Below, piece after piece: positions 1 through 6,669 of a stretch of DNA of 10,060 bases (the first letter of the stretch is position 1; every line of letters starts with the position of its first letter). A program made the translations under genes and the position numbers. This DNA is from Stygibacter sp964604155 (GTDB lineage: Bacteria > Cloacimonadota > Cloacimonadia > Cloacimonadales > TCS61), in NCBI GenBank assembly GCA_964604155.1, contig CAZRXY010000049.1, positions 1 through 10,060 of the forward strand, written 5' to 3'. The notes beneath the pieces are model-generated. The model made no database searches. It worked only from the letters and a program-made list of their open reading frames with translations, and had not been told where the DNA came from.

Positions 1-85
1 TGCGTGATGGGTGATGGGTGATGGGTAATAGATGAGAAGTGAGAAGTGAGAAGTGAGAAGAGGAGAAAAAGAGAAGAATTTTTAC

Positions 86-112
86 CACAGAGGGCACAGA
101 GGGCACAGAGGG
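86..112. repeat. Tandem 9-bp repeat, three perfect copies
   Basis: CACAGAGGG is repeated three times without interruption inside the left arm of the heptamer island. The 9-bp period and the sequence differ from the surrounding heptamers, so this is a separate repeat type inserted among them. Confidence 0.9.
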
Positions 113-175
113 AATGTAATTGAGGATGGTGAATGGTAATGCGTGATGGGTAATGCGTGATGGGTGAACTTGACT

Positions 176-221
176 GGGGCTACTTCGTAGCAGTGAGACG
201 TGATTGGTGATTGGTGATTGG
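176..221 (+). repeat. 46-bp dispersed element, left copy
   Basis: This segment matches 10005-10050 in the same orientation at 43 of 46 positions. It starts with GGGG, continues with a small foldback GCTAC-TTC-GTAGC (179-191), then a short linker, then TGATTGG three times. The three differences from the other copy are one in the hairpin loop and two in the linker. The stem is identical in both copies. Confidence 0.85.
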
Positions 222-235
222 AGAAAAGAAAATGA

Positions 236-298
236 GTAGCCCCGTGCTTTTAGCTCGGGGTTGGCGATGTCCCCACCCCCTCAGTCGGGATTTATCCC
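236..298. repeat. GC-rich foldback pair at the core of the repeat island (REP-like)
   Basis: CCCCG at 240-244 can pair with CGGGG at 256-260, with a further GC pair step inside, giving a hairpin. GGGAT at 287-291 can pair with ATCCC at 294-298. In addition GTAGCCCC at 236-243 is complementary to GGGGCTAC at 176-183 of the neighbouring 46-bp element, so alternative pairings are possible. Clustered foldbacks of this kind resemble REP-type palindromes, but no transposase is present. On the minus strand the first hairpin is followed at some distance by a T-rich stretch, so it could act as a poor terminator for the operon. That role is unproven. Confidence 0.5.
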
Positions 299-554
299 AA
301 AAATTTTTGTGGAAATAAGCCGGTAGTCGAAACTCGTGTCAGTCACTTTTTCTCAGAATTAACTGAACCACCGAAATATATCCACCAGTCAAGTTCACCA
401 ATCACCAATCACCCATCACCAATCACCATCTTCAATTTCCCATCTTCCCATCTTCCTCCCCTTCTCACTTCTCACTTCTCACTTCTCACTTCTCCCCAAT
501 CCCCAATCACCAATCACCCATCACCAATCACCTTCGATAAAAGAGATAAGGAAT

Positions 555-2546
555 CTAAAGCAATCCCCATCTTTTTCTAAAGTAGATTTCAAGGCAGAAA
601 GCTATGAGAAAGAGAGTGATAAAATACCATTTTTTATAGAGTGGTATTTCGTGGTAGCGGGTTTGCACAAAAGCTGTCGCTTCGGGATATTCCTTGATAT
701 CAGAGTGATTGCGATAGATAGAGCCTGATGTTTGTTTTGCCAGGAAATTAAGTAATGAGGCATTAATGCCGCGGTCTCTCACTTCTGCACTGCCGGAAGA
801 GATGATAAAGCTGCCATTGGTTTGCAGGTCGTGTTCCTGCTCCGTAATAAAGAAATCATATTCTCCGGTTTCACCGGCGATGAAGCTATATTCGTAACGC
901 TCATTTTTACGCGTAAGATAATCACGCTGTTTTTCTACTTCAGATTTTGTGATCGTAATTTCCGGTTTGATATCGGTGAGTGGAGCATATTTTTCATCAA
1001 AGGCAGAGAGGATTATCTTAATCTCATCGCCCAGCAGGTAGCTGTTCTGCTCGCTATAGGCAACAAAGTTTTCTGATTTGGCATAGCTCAGCCATTGCAG
1101 GATATTATTGGCGAATTGCCTGTAATGATCGCCGTCTCCCCAAAGCTGCCATTTCCAAAGCTCCAAAAAGCTGAAATAGAGCACTTTGCCCTTGCCATAT
1201 TCCTGAAAGACGATGGCAGGCGGTTCCTGCTCAACAGGGAAAATTGCCAGAACACTGCCGGAAAGCTTAGGCTGGGTATAGAAGAATTTAACAGGTGGTA
1301 TTTCGCTGATATTCTGCTTCATCACTTCAAAGCTCTGGTATCTGCTGCTGAGGCTGCTTAGCCTGAAATTTCCTTCAAAGGAGCGATTGATATTAGAAGC
1401 CCGCACGGGCAGGAGGTGCTCCAGTATGCCGGCAGGTCTTCCCATATAGATTAGCCCTCCACCATTTGATACGTATCTTTCTATTAGCTCGATTTCGTGA
1501 TCATCGAACCTGAGCGAACCATAATTGATAAGGCAGAGCACCTGGCAATTTTCCAGATGTGCCCCCAATTGAACGTCTTCCCGCTCCAGTTTGAGATTTC
1601 TTTCTTTCAGGAGATATTGCACATTGAATCTTTGCTCCTGATTAGCCACCTGCACAAGGAATCTGCCTTCCCAGGAATATCTGTCTGATATAATATTTAC
1701 CTGAGCCTTATCTTCCAGCACCAGCACGGCACCCGGATAACTATTATTCTCGGTTTGTAATTCGTTGAGGCTATCTGTTCTCACACTAAAATTTATCTTC
1801 TGCATGCCGGTTGCGGTAAATTCATGTTCAAATAATATCTGCTGGTAATTTTCTTCGGCAAAATCAAGATTGCGGGTTTGCACTAATTGATCGCCTGCAA
1901 AAAAATCCAGCTCTGCTTTACCGGAATAATTATCCGCTTTGATATCTATGATAAAGGGATTATCTTCTTTCAGCCAGGCTCTCTGGTTATATTTCAGGCG
2001 GGATATTTCCAGATCAAATCCGCTGGCAGCAAAATCTGCCTGAAATACATGCACCGCAAAGGGCAGGTTCTGGATAAAATTTGGATCATCATCATCGAAC
2101 CAGCCATCGGAAAAGAGAAAGATATCCTTTATATCACGCAATCTGTCATCTGCCTGCAAATCTGCCAGCGATTTTGCCAATCTGGTGGCTTCCGGTTTGC
2201 CTTCTATGCCATCGGCAAAATTGATGATCTCCGGGTCGTAGCCTTTGGCAGCAAGTTCTTCTGCCATAGATTGAGCTGCGGCGGCAAATAGATCATATTT
2301 TGTGATCTCATCCGCAGTTTCCTGCATAGAGATAGAATTATCTATCAGCAGAATTGCTCGCGGCTTCTGCAATTGCCGACGGGTATAACGCAGCACAGGA
2401 TTAAAGAGCAGGATGATAATGAGAGCCAGGGCAATAATGCGTAGCGCAGCCAGCAGATAACGCCGTGTTCTGCTGATTTCCGGCAGCGTCTGCCAGTAGT
2501 AATATATGCTGATTATAGCAATAATCAATAATCCCAGATAAACCAT
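555..2546 (-). CDS. Membrane-anchored VWA-domain protein with a glutamine amidotransferase-like domain
   Basis: The protein has 663 residues. Two hydrophobic segments lie at the N-terminus (about 2-18 and 31-49). A von Willebrand factor A-type domain follows, with the metal-site motif DNSIS at 69-73 and a later FSDG at 145-148. After a beta-rich middle there is a region resembling a class I glutamine amidotransferase fold (about 334-490, with RYVSNGGGLIYMG at 357-369). A further beta-rich domain precedes a final membrane segment (about 640-655) and the basic end FRKRWGLL. The order suggests a BatA-like envelope protein with a large extracytoplasmic part held at both ends. No amidotransferase catalytic triad is evident, so that domain may be non-enzymatic. 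It starts 3 nt after the radical SAM stop, with no strong Shine-Dalgarno, and is the last gene of the operon. Its substrate and partners are unknown, and its link to lipid synthesis is positional only. Confidence 0.8.
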   Translation of the reverse strand: MVYLGLLIIAIISIYYYWQTLPEISRTRRYLLAALRIIALALIIILLFNPVLRYTRRQLQKPRAILLIDNSISMQETADEITKYDLFAAAAQSMAEELAAKGYDPEIINFADGIEGKPEATRLAKSLADLQADDRLRDIKDIFLFSDGWFDDDDPNFIQNLPFAVHVFQADFAASGFDLEISRLKYNQRAWLKEDNPFIIDIKADNYSGKAELDFFAGDQLVQTRNLDFAEENYQQILFEHEFTATGMQKINFSVRTDSLNELQTENNSYPGAVLVLEDKAQVNIISDRYSWEGRFLVQVANQEQRFNVQYLLKERNLKLEREDVQLGAHLENCQVLCLINYGSLRFDDHEIELIERYVSNGGGLIYMGRPAGILEHLLPVRASNINRSFEGNFRLSSLSSRYQSFEVMKQNISEIPPVKFFYTQPKLSGSVLAIFPVEQEPPAIVFQEYGKGKVLYFSFLELWKWQLWGDGDHYRQFANNILQWLSYAKSENFVAYSEQNSYLLGDEIKIILSAFDEKYAPLTDIKPEITITKSEVEKQRDYLTRKNERYEYSFIAGETGEYDFFITEQEHDLQTNGSFIISSGSAEVRDRGINASLLNFLAKQTSGSIYRNHSDIKEYPEATAFVQTRYHEIPLYKKWYFITLFLIAFCLEIYFRKRWGLL

Positions 2547-2549
2547 GTT

Positions 2550-3536
2550 TTACCAGTTATATTGAGCTTTATCTGTGATAAAGCAATATCCTCTTTCTTT
2601 TTTATCGATATTTACAGTCACTGCAATTTTGTCCAGAAGTAATTTCTCCTTGAGCAATTTTATCAGCTTTCTCTCGTGCCCCAGAAATAGCGAGAGATAG
2701 CCGGAGTCTATCAGGAGCGTCCTATCTGGCTGCCAGTTCTGCACCAGTTCATCACATAATATTTCTATTTTTACTAATTCTCCTAAAGCCGGATGGTGCG
2801 GTCCTGCAATTATTTCGCTCGGCTTTATATCTGAATGCAAGCCCGTTTTAATGATCTTTATGCCTGCCTCGCTGCATTTCCGGTGCGCATATTTTAGCCA
2901 CGCTAGCGCATCTGTGAGGGTGAGCGGTTCATATTTATTTTGGGTATACCATTGAGCAAGCACAGTCCCTTTCAGCACAATTGTGGGATAGAGCCGGATG
3001 CCGTCGGGATGCAGATTTATTGCTGTCTGCAATGTGCCGGAAAATGTTTCATAATTATCTTTTGGTAAGCCAGGCATAAGCTGGATGATGAGATCAAAAC
3101 CGGATTGCTTGATAAGCCGGCAGCTCTTTATTGCCTGCTCAGATGCGTAACCTCGGCGTGAAGCTTTCAGCACGGCGTCACTAAAACTCTGAATGCCCAG
3201 TTCAATAGTGGAAACGTGATTATCTTTCAAGTAGTTAAGGGTAGCTATATCTATAAAATCAGGTCGCGTGGAAATCCTTATTCCTCTTAGCTGCGAGAGA
3301 TATGGCAAAGCCAGAGATAGATATTCTGCCTGCTTTGCAGCAGTAAGAGCGGTAAATGTTCCGCCAAAGAAGGCAATTTCTTTTTCAAGCCCGAAATTTG
3401 CCTGGCAGAAATCTTTTATGAGTTCGCTAAAATATATTGTGGTATTATCATCAGCGTGGGTGATGGAAAACTGATTGCAATAGATGCAGCTAAAGGGGCA
3501 GCCCTGGTGAGGAATAAAGAGAGGCAGAATCCTCAT
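2550..3536 (-). CDS. Elp3-like radical SAM protein (no acetyltransferase domain)
   Basis: A 328-residue protein. The radical SAM cluster motif C13-x3-C17-x2-C20 sits at the very N-terminus and would bind a [4Fe-4S] cluster and S-adenosylmethionine. Further family landmarks are FFGGTFT (56-62), STRPDFI (89-95), ELGIQSFSD (112-120), QLMPGLP (152-158) and RLYPTIVLKGT (181-191), the last being typical of the Elp3 branch. The C-terminal part contains IKTGLH (229-234) and AGPHHPALGEL (244-254). The N-acetyltransferase domain of true Elp3, a tRNA wobble-uridine modifier, is absent. Family relatives are often encoded directly after rnc and before smc in Clostridia and relatives, and the same adjacency to rnc is seen here. 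The ATG overlaps the rnc stop by 4 nt, which suggests translational coupling. The substrate is not known; RNA modification is plausible by homology. Confidence 0.85.
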   Translation of the reverse strand: MRILPLFIPHQGCPFSCIYCNQFSITHADDNTTIYFSELIKDFCQANFGLEKEIAFFGGTFTALTAAKQAEYLSLALPYLSQLRGIRISTRPDFIDIATLNYLKDNHVSTIELGIQSFSDAVLKASRRGYASEQAIKSCRLIKQSGFDLIIQLMPGLPKDNYETFSGTLQTAINLHPDGIRLYPTIVLKGTVLAQWYTQNKYEPLTLTDALAWLKYAHRKCSEAGIKIIKTGLHSDIKPSEIIAGPHHPALGELVKIEILCDELVQNWQPDRTLLIDSGYLSLFLGHERKLIKLLKEKLLLDKIAVTVNIDKKERGYCFITDKAQYNW

Positions 3537-4282
3537 AACCCCAGGTTTTGGCAGGCAATTTTTGCAGCTTTTTGCTGAGCTTCCTTTTTGGTGTGCCCCT
3601 CGCCGGTGCCCACTACTTCATCATCAACTTCCACCTCTATCAAAAAGACCTTTTCATGATCGGGTCCCGATTCTTCTATCAGGTTATAAACCGGAAGTGT
3701 CTGGTTCTTTAATTGAGTGTATTCCTGCAATCTGCTCTTATAATTGATTAGGTCTTCCTGGTCGAATATTTTTTTGTAATCCATAAAGAGGAACATGTTT
3801 ATAAATCTACGGGCGTCTTCGATATTGCCATCCAGATAAATGGCGCAGATAATTGCCTCCATGGTATCTGCCAGGATAGAGCTGTTTTCTCTGCCACCAC
3901 CGCTGTCTGCCTCACGGCTGAGCACCAGATAATCACCCAGAGCAAGATCTTTGGCTACGGCTGCCAAAAAATCACGCGATACTACCTTTGCCTTAAATTT
4001 TGATAATTGTCCCTCGGTATAATCCGGAAATTTTTCAAATACGATCTCCGCAACTACTAAGCCCAGGATAGAATCACCCAGAAATTCCATTCGCTCAAAC
4101 GCTGAGCTTTCTCCTTCCCTGGCAATCACTGAGGTATGCGTGATCGCAGAAAGGAGAAGCTCTTCCGTTTTGAATCTGTAATTGATCACTGTCATCAAGC
4201 TGCGCAGATGCACGCTCTGGTCTTTGGTTAGCTTTGTGTTACGCAGCAAACTGCTGATCAATAACCTCATATTATTTATCAT
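3533..4282 (-). CDS. rnc: Ribonuclease III
   Basis: RNase III cuts double-stranded RNA, for example in rRNA precursor processing and mRNA turnover. The catalytic domain carries the signature ERMEFLGDSIL (63-73), giving metal ligands E66 and D70, and the second motif LADTMEAI (137-144), giving D139 and E142. These correspond to E41, D45, D114 and E117 of the E. coli enzyme. A double-stranded RNA-binding domain occupies about 180-249 and ends with the typical GHTKKEAQQKAAKIA stretch. The length fits the family (about 225-250). The chosen ATG overlaps the end of fabF by 11 nt. A second in-frame ATG at 4270 begins 1 nt after the fabF stop and would remove four residues. Neither has a clear Shine-Dalgarno, so coupling to fabF translation is likely and the exact start is uncertain. 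Confidence 0.96.
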   Translation of the reverse strand: MINNMRLLISSLLRNTKLTKDQSVHLRSLMTVINYRFKTEELLLSAITHTSVIAREGESSAFERMEFLGDSILGLVVAEIVFEKFPDYTEGQLSKFKAKVVSRDFLAAVAKDLALGDYLVLSREADSGGGRENSSILADTMEAIICAIYLDGNIEDARRFINMFLFMDYKKIFDQEDLINYKSRLQEYTQLKNQTLPVYNLIEESGPDHEKVFLIEVEVDDEVVGTGEGHTKKEAQQKAAKIACQNLGL

Positions 4283-5519
4283 ATTTGCGGAAAATCAGAA
4301 CTCCATTATGTCCACCAAAACCCAGGGAATTACTTAAGGCAATATTCACATCCATATCTTCGGCAATACCGGGGATAAAATCAAGATCGCAATCCGGATC
4401 GGGATGCGTTTGATTTATGGTGGGGTGCAGCCGATTGCCGGTAATACTTTTGCAGCAAACCACTGCCTCGATCCCGGCAGCAGCACCCAGTGTGTGACCA
4501 ACCATGGATTTTGTGGAATTTATCTTTAATTTATAGGCATGCTTACCAAAAACTCTCTTGATAGATGCCACTTCGTTTTTATCATTTAGCGGAGTGGATG
4601 TGCCGTGGGCATTTATATAGTCCACATCTTCAGGCTTTATGCCGGCGTCATTTAGAGCCGCCTGCATTGCCCGTGCTCCACCTTCGCCACCTTCGGCGGG
4701 CGCCGTTATATGATAGGCATCACAGGAAGCTCCATATCCAATAAGCTCAGCATAAATATGCGCTCCTCGCTGCAAGGCATGCTGCAATTCTTCCAGTACT
4801 ACTATCCCCGCACCTTCTGCCAGCACAAAGCCATCACGCTCGGCATCAAAGGGACGGCAGGCTCTTTGAGGATCTTCGTTGCGTGTGCTTAGTGCCCGCA
4901 TATTACTGAATCCCGCAAATGTGAGAGGAGTAACTGATGCCTCTGCCCCACCACTCACTATTATATCTGCATCACCATACTGAATCGAGCGATAGGCTGT
5001 TCCTATGCCATGATTCGCACTGGCACAGGCAGATGAGATATTAAAATTTATACTTTTTAGATTATATTCTATGGCAATTTCTGCGGCTCCTGCATTTGAT
5101 ATCATTTTGGGGATAAAAAAGGGGCTCACTCTGCGAGGTCCCTGGCTGTAATGCTTATGGCATTCCATTTCATAGGTATACATTCCGCCTATGCCAGTGC
5201 ATAATATGCAGCCGCTCCGTTCCGGCAGATAATTATCTTCCCTAATGCCCGCATCTAAAAGAGCCTCTCGCGAGGCATATAAAGCAAATTGAGAATACCT
5301 GTCTAATTTCTTCAATCTCTTTTTATCAAAGAATTTTTCCGGCTCAAAGCCACGAACCTCTCCGGCTATTCTGCTGGCATATTCGTCGCTTAGCTCAAAA
5401 TGATGTACGCGGTCTATACCACTTTTGCCTTCAAGTAATGCTTCCCAGAAGGCTTCCACATTATGCGCCAGGGCGTTGATTGTGCCAATGCCCGTGATTA
5501 CTACTCTTCGTTTGCTCAT
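4272..5519 (-). CDS. fabF: 3-oxoacyl-[ACP] synthase II (beta-ketoacyl-ACP synthase)
   Basis: This condensing enzyme elongates acyl chains by decarboxylating malonyl-ACP onto an enzyme-bound acyl group. The 415-residue product has the Cys-His-His active site: C165 in SSACASANHG, H306 in NAHGTSTPLND and H342 in VGHTLGAAAG. The gating phenylalanine of the family lies in SLGFGGHN (F401). Length and motifs fit FabF better than FabB. The start is placed at the ATG at 5519 because GAGG at 5525-5528 lies 5 nt upstream. The GTG at 5525 two codons earlier overlaps that site and is less likely. acpP precedes it by 66 nt that contain a strong hairpin, and rnc overlaps its end. It is the only elongating condensing enzyme in the window. 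Confidence 0.97.
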   Translation of the reverse strand: MSKRRVVITGIGTINALAHNVEAFWEALLEGKSGIDRVHHFELSDEYASRIAGEVRGFEPEKFFDKKRLKKLDRYSQFALYASREALLDAGIREDNYLPERSGCILCTGIGGMYTYEMECHKHYSQGPRRVSPFFIPKMISNAGAAEIAIEYNLKSINFNISSACASANHGIGTAYRSIQYGDADIIVSGGAEASVTPLTFAGFSNMRALSTRNEDPQRACRPFDAERDGFVLAEGAGIVVLEELQHALQRGAHIYAELIGYGASCDAYHITAPAEGGEGGARAMQAALNDAGIKPEDVDYINAHGTSTPLNDKNEVASIKRVFGKHAYKLKINSTKSMVGHTLGAAAGIEAVVCCKSITGNRLHPTINQTHPDPDCDLDFIPGIAEDMDVNIALSNSLGFGGHNGVLIFRKYDK

Positions 5520-5524
5520 TGTCA

Positions 5525-5528
5525 CCTC
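5525..5528 (-). promoter_or_regulatory. fabF ribosome-binding site
   Basis: GAGG (minus strand, followed by TG) lies 5 nt before the ATG at 5519 and sets the fabF start two codons inside the longest open frame. Confidence 0.75.
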
Positions 5529-5536
5529 TTTTTGAT

Positions 5537-5568
5537 AAGCAGCGGCTGAGAATTCTCATCCGCTGCTT
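5537..5568 (-). promoter_or_regulatory. Stable intercistronic hairpin between acpP and fabF
   Basis: AAGCAGCGG at 5537-5545 is perfectly complementary to 5560-5568. After one C/T mismatch the stem continues for four pairs (5547-5550 with 5555-5558) and closes with an AATT loop: 13 base pairs in total. On the transcribed minus strand the hairpin is followed by an A-rich stretch rather than U residues, so it does not look like an intrinsic terminator. It may protect the 3' end of an acpP-containing mRNA, slow polymerase, or be a processing site. Confidence 0.75.
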
Positions 5569-5585
5569 CATTTAGAAATGCTGTT

Positions 5586-5819
5586 CTAGTTAAGCCTGGT
5601 TTTCAGGAATTCTATCGCTTCACCTACTGTGGTAAGCTTTTCTGCTTCTTCATCGGCGATTTCCAGATTAAATTCCTCTTCAAATTTCATGATCAATTCC
5701 ACAGTATCAAGCGAATCTGCTCCAAGATCTTCGATAAATTTTGCTTCCTGAGTTACCTCTTGAGCATCTACTCCAAGCTCTTCTACAATAATTTCTTTAA
5801 CTTTTGCTGTAATGTCCAT
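5586..5819 (-). CDS. acpP: Acyl carrier protein
   Basis: ACP carries the growing fatty acyl chain as a thioester on 4'-phosphopantetheine and shuttles it between FabD, FabH, FabF, FabG and PlsX in the cytosol. The 77-residue acidic product has the phosphopantetheine attachment motif GADSLDTVEL with the modified serine at S36, the same position as in E. coli ACP, and the usual four-helix layout. The start at 5819 is supported by a perfect AGGAGG 5 nt upstream and by family length. The frame remains open another 20 codons upstream to a TTG, but that stretch is low-complexity lysine-rich leader. It lies between fabG (92 nt upstream) and fabF. The strong ribosome-binding site, A-rich leader and downstream hairpin all suit high expression. 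Confidence 0.98.
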   Translation of the reverse strand: MDITAKVKEIIVEELGVDAQEVTQEAKFIEDLGADSLDTVELIMKFEEEFNLEIADEEAEKLTTVGEAIEFLKTRLN

Positions 5820-5824
5820 ATCAT

Positions 5825-5847
5825 CCTCCTGTTTTTTTCTTTTTTTT
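5825..5847 (-). promoter_or_regulatory. Strong acpP ribosome-binding site with A-rich enhancer
   Basis: On the minus strand a run A8-G-A7 (5832-5847) is followed by C and a perfect AGGAGG (5825-5830), 5 nt before the acpP ATG. This is the best Shine-Dalgarno in the window. A-rich leaders next to such sites commonly raise translation. It explains how ACP could be made in excess over its operon neighbours. Confidence 0.85.
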
Positions 5848-5911
5848 AGGTTTTCCGTAGCGCAAGATCGGGCTACCAATGTATCTCTCAGCCCTTAGCT
5901 GATTAACCTTA

Positions 5912-6652
5912 TCACATCACTAATCCGCCATCTATATTTATCACCTGACCCGTGATATATGAGCTCATTTCCGAAGCCAGAAACAGGCAAAGGTCTGCAA
6001 TATCATCCGGCGTTCCCATCCGCTTAAGCGGGATTGCTTCTGCATAGCTGCTCACAATATCCGGCGGCAGCTTATCCGTCATAGCAGTTCTGATAAATCC
6101 CGGCGCTATGGCATTGCACCGAAGATTGCGTGCAGCAAATTCCTTTGCCACCGATTTTGTCAAACCTATTATTCCAGCTTTGGAAGCCGCATAATTGCTT
6201 TGTCCCGCATTACCCATCACCCCTATCACAGATGAGATATTGATGATGGCAGCGCTTTCACGCTTCATCATGTAGCGGGATGCCTTCTGAATGCAGTTGA
6301 ATGTACCCTTCAGATTTACATTGATCACTGCATCCCAATCCGCTTCCTTCATCCGTAATACCAGGTTGTCACGCGTGATGCCGGCATTGTTTACCAGCAC
6401 ATCTATCCCACCCAGTTCATCATTGATCTGCTTAAAAACTTCGGTCACCTTTTGGGCATCTGTTACATCACAGACGTATCCCCGGCAAATCCAGCCCTTA
6501 TCAGTGAATTCTGCTGCCGCAGTCTCTACGCCTTCGGCAAAAAGGTCTATAATCGCTACAGTAGCTCCTGATAAGGCAAATGCCCCAGCTATTGATTTGC
6601 CAATGCCCTGCGAAGCTCCCGTTACTATTATTGTCTTTTCTCTAAAATCCAT
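5912..6652 (-). CDS. fabG: 3-oxoacyl-[ACP] reductase
   Basis: FabG reduces beta-ketoacyl-ACP to beta-hydroxyacyl-ACP with NADPH, the first reduction of each elongation cycle. The 246-residue product is a classical short-chain dehydrogenase/reductase. It has the nucleotide-binding TGASQGIG at 11-18, NNAG at 88-91, the catalytic serine S141 (ISSV), and the YxxxK pair Y154 and K158 in NYAASK. The family end, GQVINIDGG, is present. The start is set at the ATG at 6652 because GGAG (6658-6661) lies 5 nt upstream. The GTG at 6658 falls inside that site and would add only two residues. It follows fabD by 17 nt. Its placement between fabD and acpP makes FabG far more likely than another SDR enzyme. 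Confidence 0.97.
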   Translation of the reverse strand: MDFREKTIIVTGASQGIGKSIAGAFALSGATVAIIDLFAEGVETAAAEFTDKGWICRGYVCDVTDAQKVTEVFKQINDELGGIDVLVNNAGITRDNLVLRMKEADWDAVINVNLKGTFNCIQKASRYMMKRESAAIINISSVIGVMGNAGQSNYAASKAGIIGLTKSVAKEFAARNLRCNAIAPGFIRTAMTDKLPPDIVSSYAEAIPLKRMGTPDDIADLCLFLASEMSSYITGQVINIDGGLVM

Positions 6653-6657
6653 TCGCA

Positions 6658-6661
6658 CTCC
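6658..6661 (-). promoter_or_regulatory. fabG ribosome-binding site
   Basis: GGAG on the minus strand, 5 nt before the ATG at 6652, decides the fabG start over the overlapping GTG at 6658. Confidence 0.75.
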
Positions 6662-6669
6662 GTTATTAT

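Larger units (their letters stand above)
1..534. repeat. Heptanucleotide repeat island with opposed arms
   Basis: This gene-free region is dominated by tandem 7-bp units. On the plus strand eight units run in phase from 1 to 56 (TGCGTGA, TGGGTGA x2, TGGGTAA, TAGATGA, GAAGTGA x3), six from 126 to 167, and TTGGTGA units lie at 204-217. On the minus strand the same unit types occupy 396-430 and 458-534. Most units end in GTGA or GTAA and differ in their first three bases. The arms are complementary: 33-60 and 461-488 form a perfect 28-bp inverted repeat, and 163-177 and 385-399 a perfect 15-bp one. The pattern resembles the heptameric short tandemly repeated repetitive (STRR) sequences known from cyanobacteria. 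Its role is unknown. I see no open reading frame of substance here and no clear terminator for the operon that points into it. Confidence 0.9.

Noticed and set aside
1..534. CRISPR-like array
   Set aside because: The units are 7-9 bp and directly tandem. There are no spacers of regular length and no cas genes.
1887..2291. 134-residue open frame on the plus strand opposite the VWA gene
   Set aside because: It lies wholly within a real gene on the other strand, its product has no recognisable motif, and it has no supporting context.
5537..5568. Rho-independent terminator after acpP
   Set aside because: No U-run follows on either strand, and fabF directly downstream has its own ribosome-binding site but no clear promoter.
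5586..5879. Longer acpP reading frame with 20 extra N-terminal residues
   Set aside because: It would start at TTG and encode low-complexity lysine-rich sequence. The perfect Shine-Dalgarno and the family length point to the ATG at 5819.
5848..5911. TPP riboswitch hint: CTGAGA within the leader between fabG and acpP
   Set aside because: The other conserved blocks of the thi-box are missing, the position is inside an operon, and acpP has no link to thiamine. A 5-bp GGGCT/AGCCC stem there is too weak to count.
5848..5911. Internal promoter for acpP
   Set aside because: The best pair, TTAATC with TACATT, is a poor match at both hexamers. I would not call it without start-site data.
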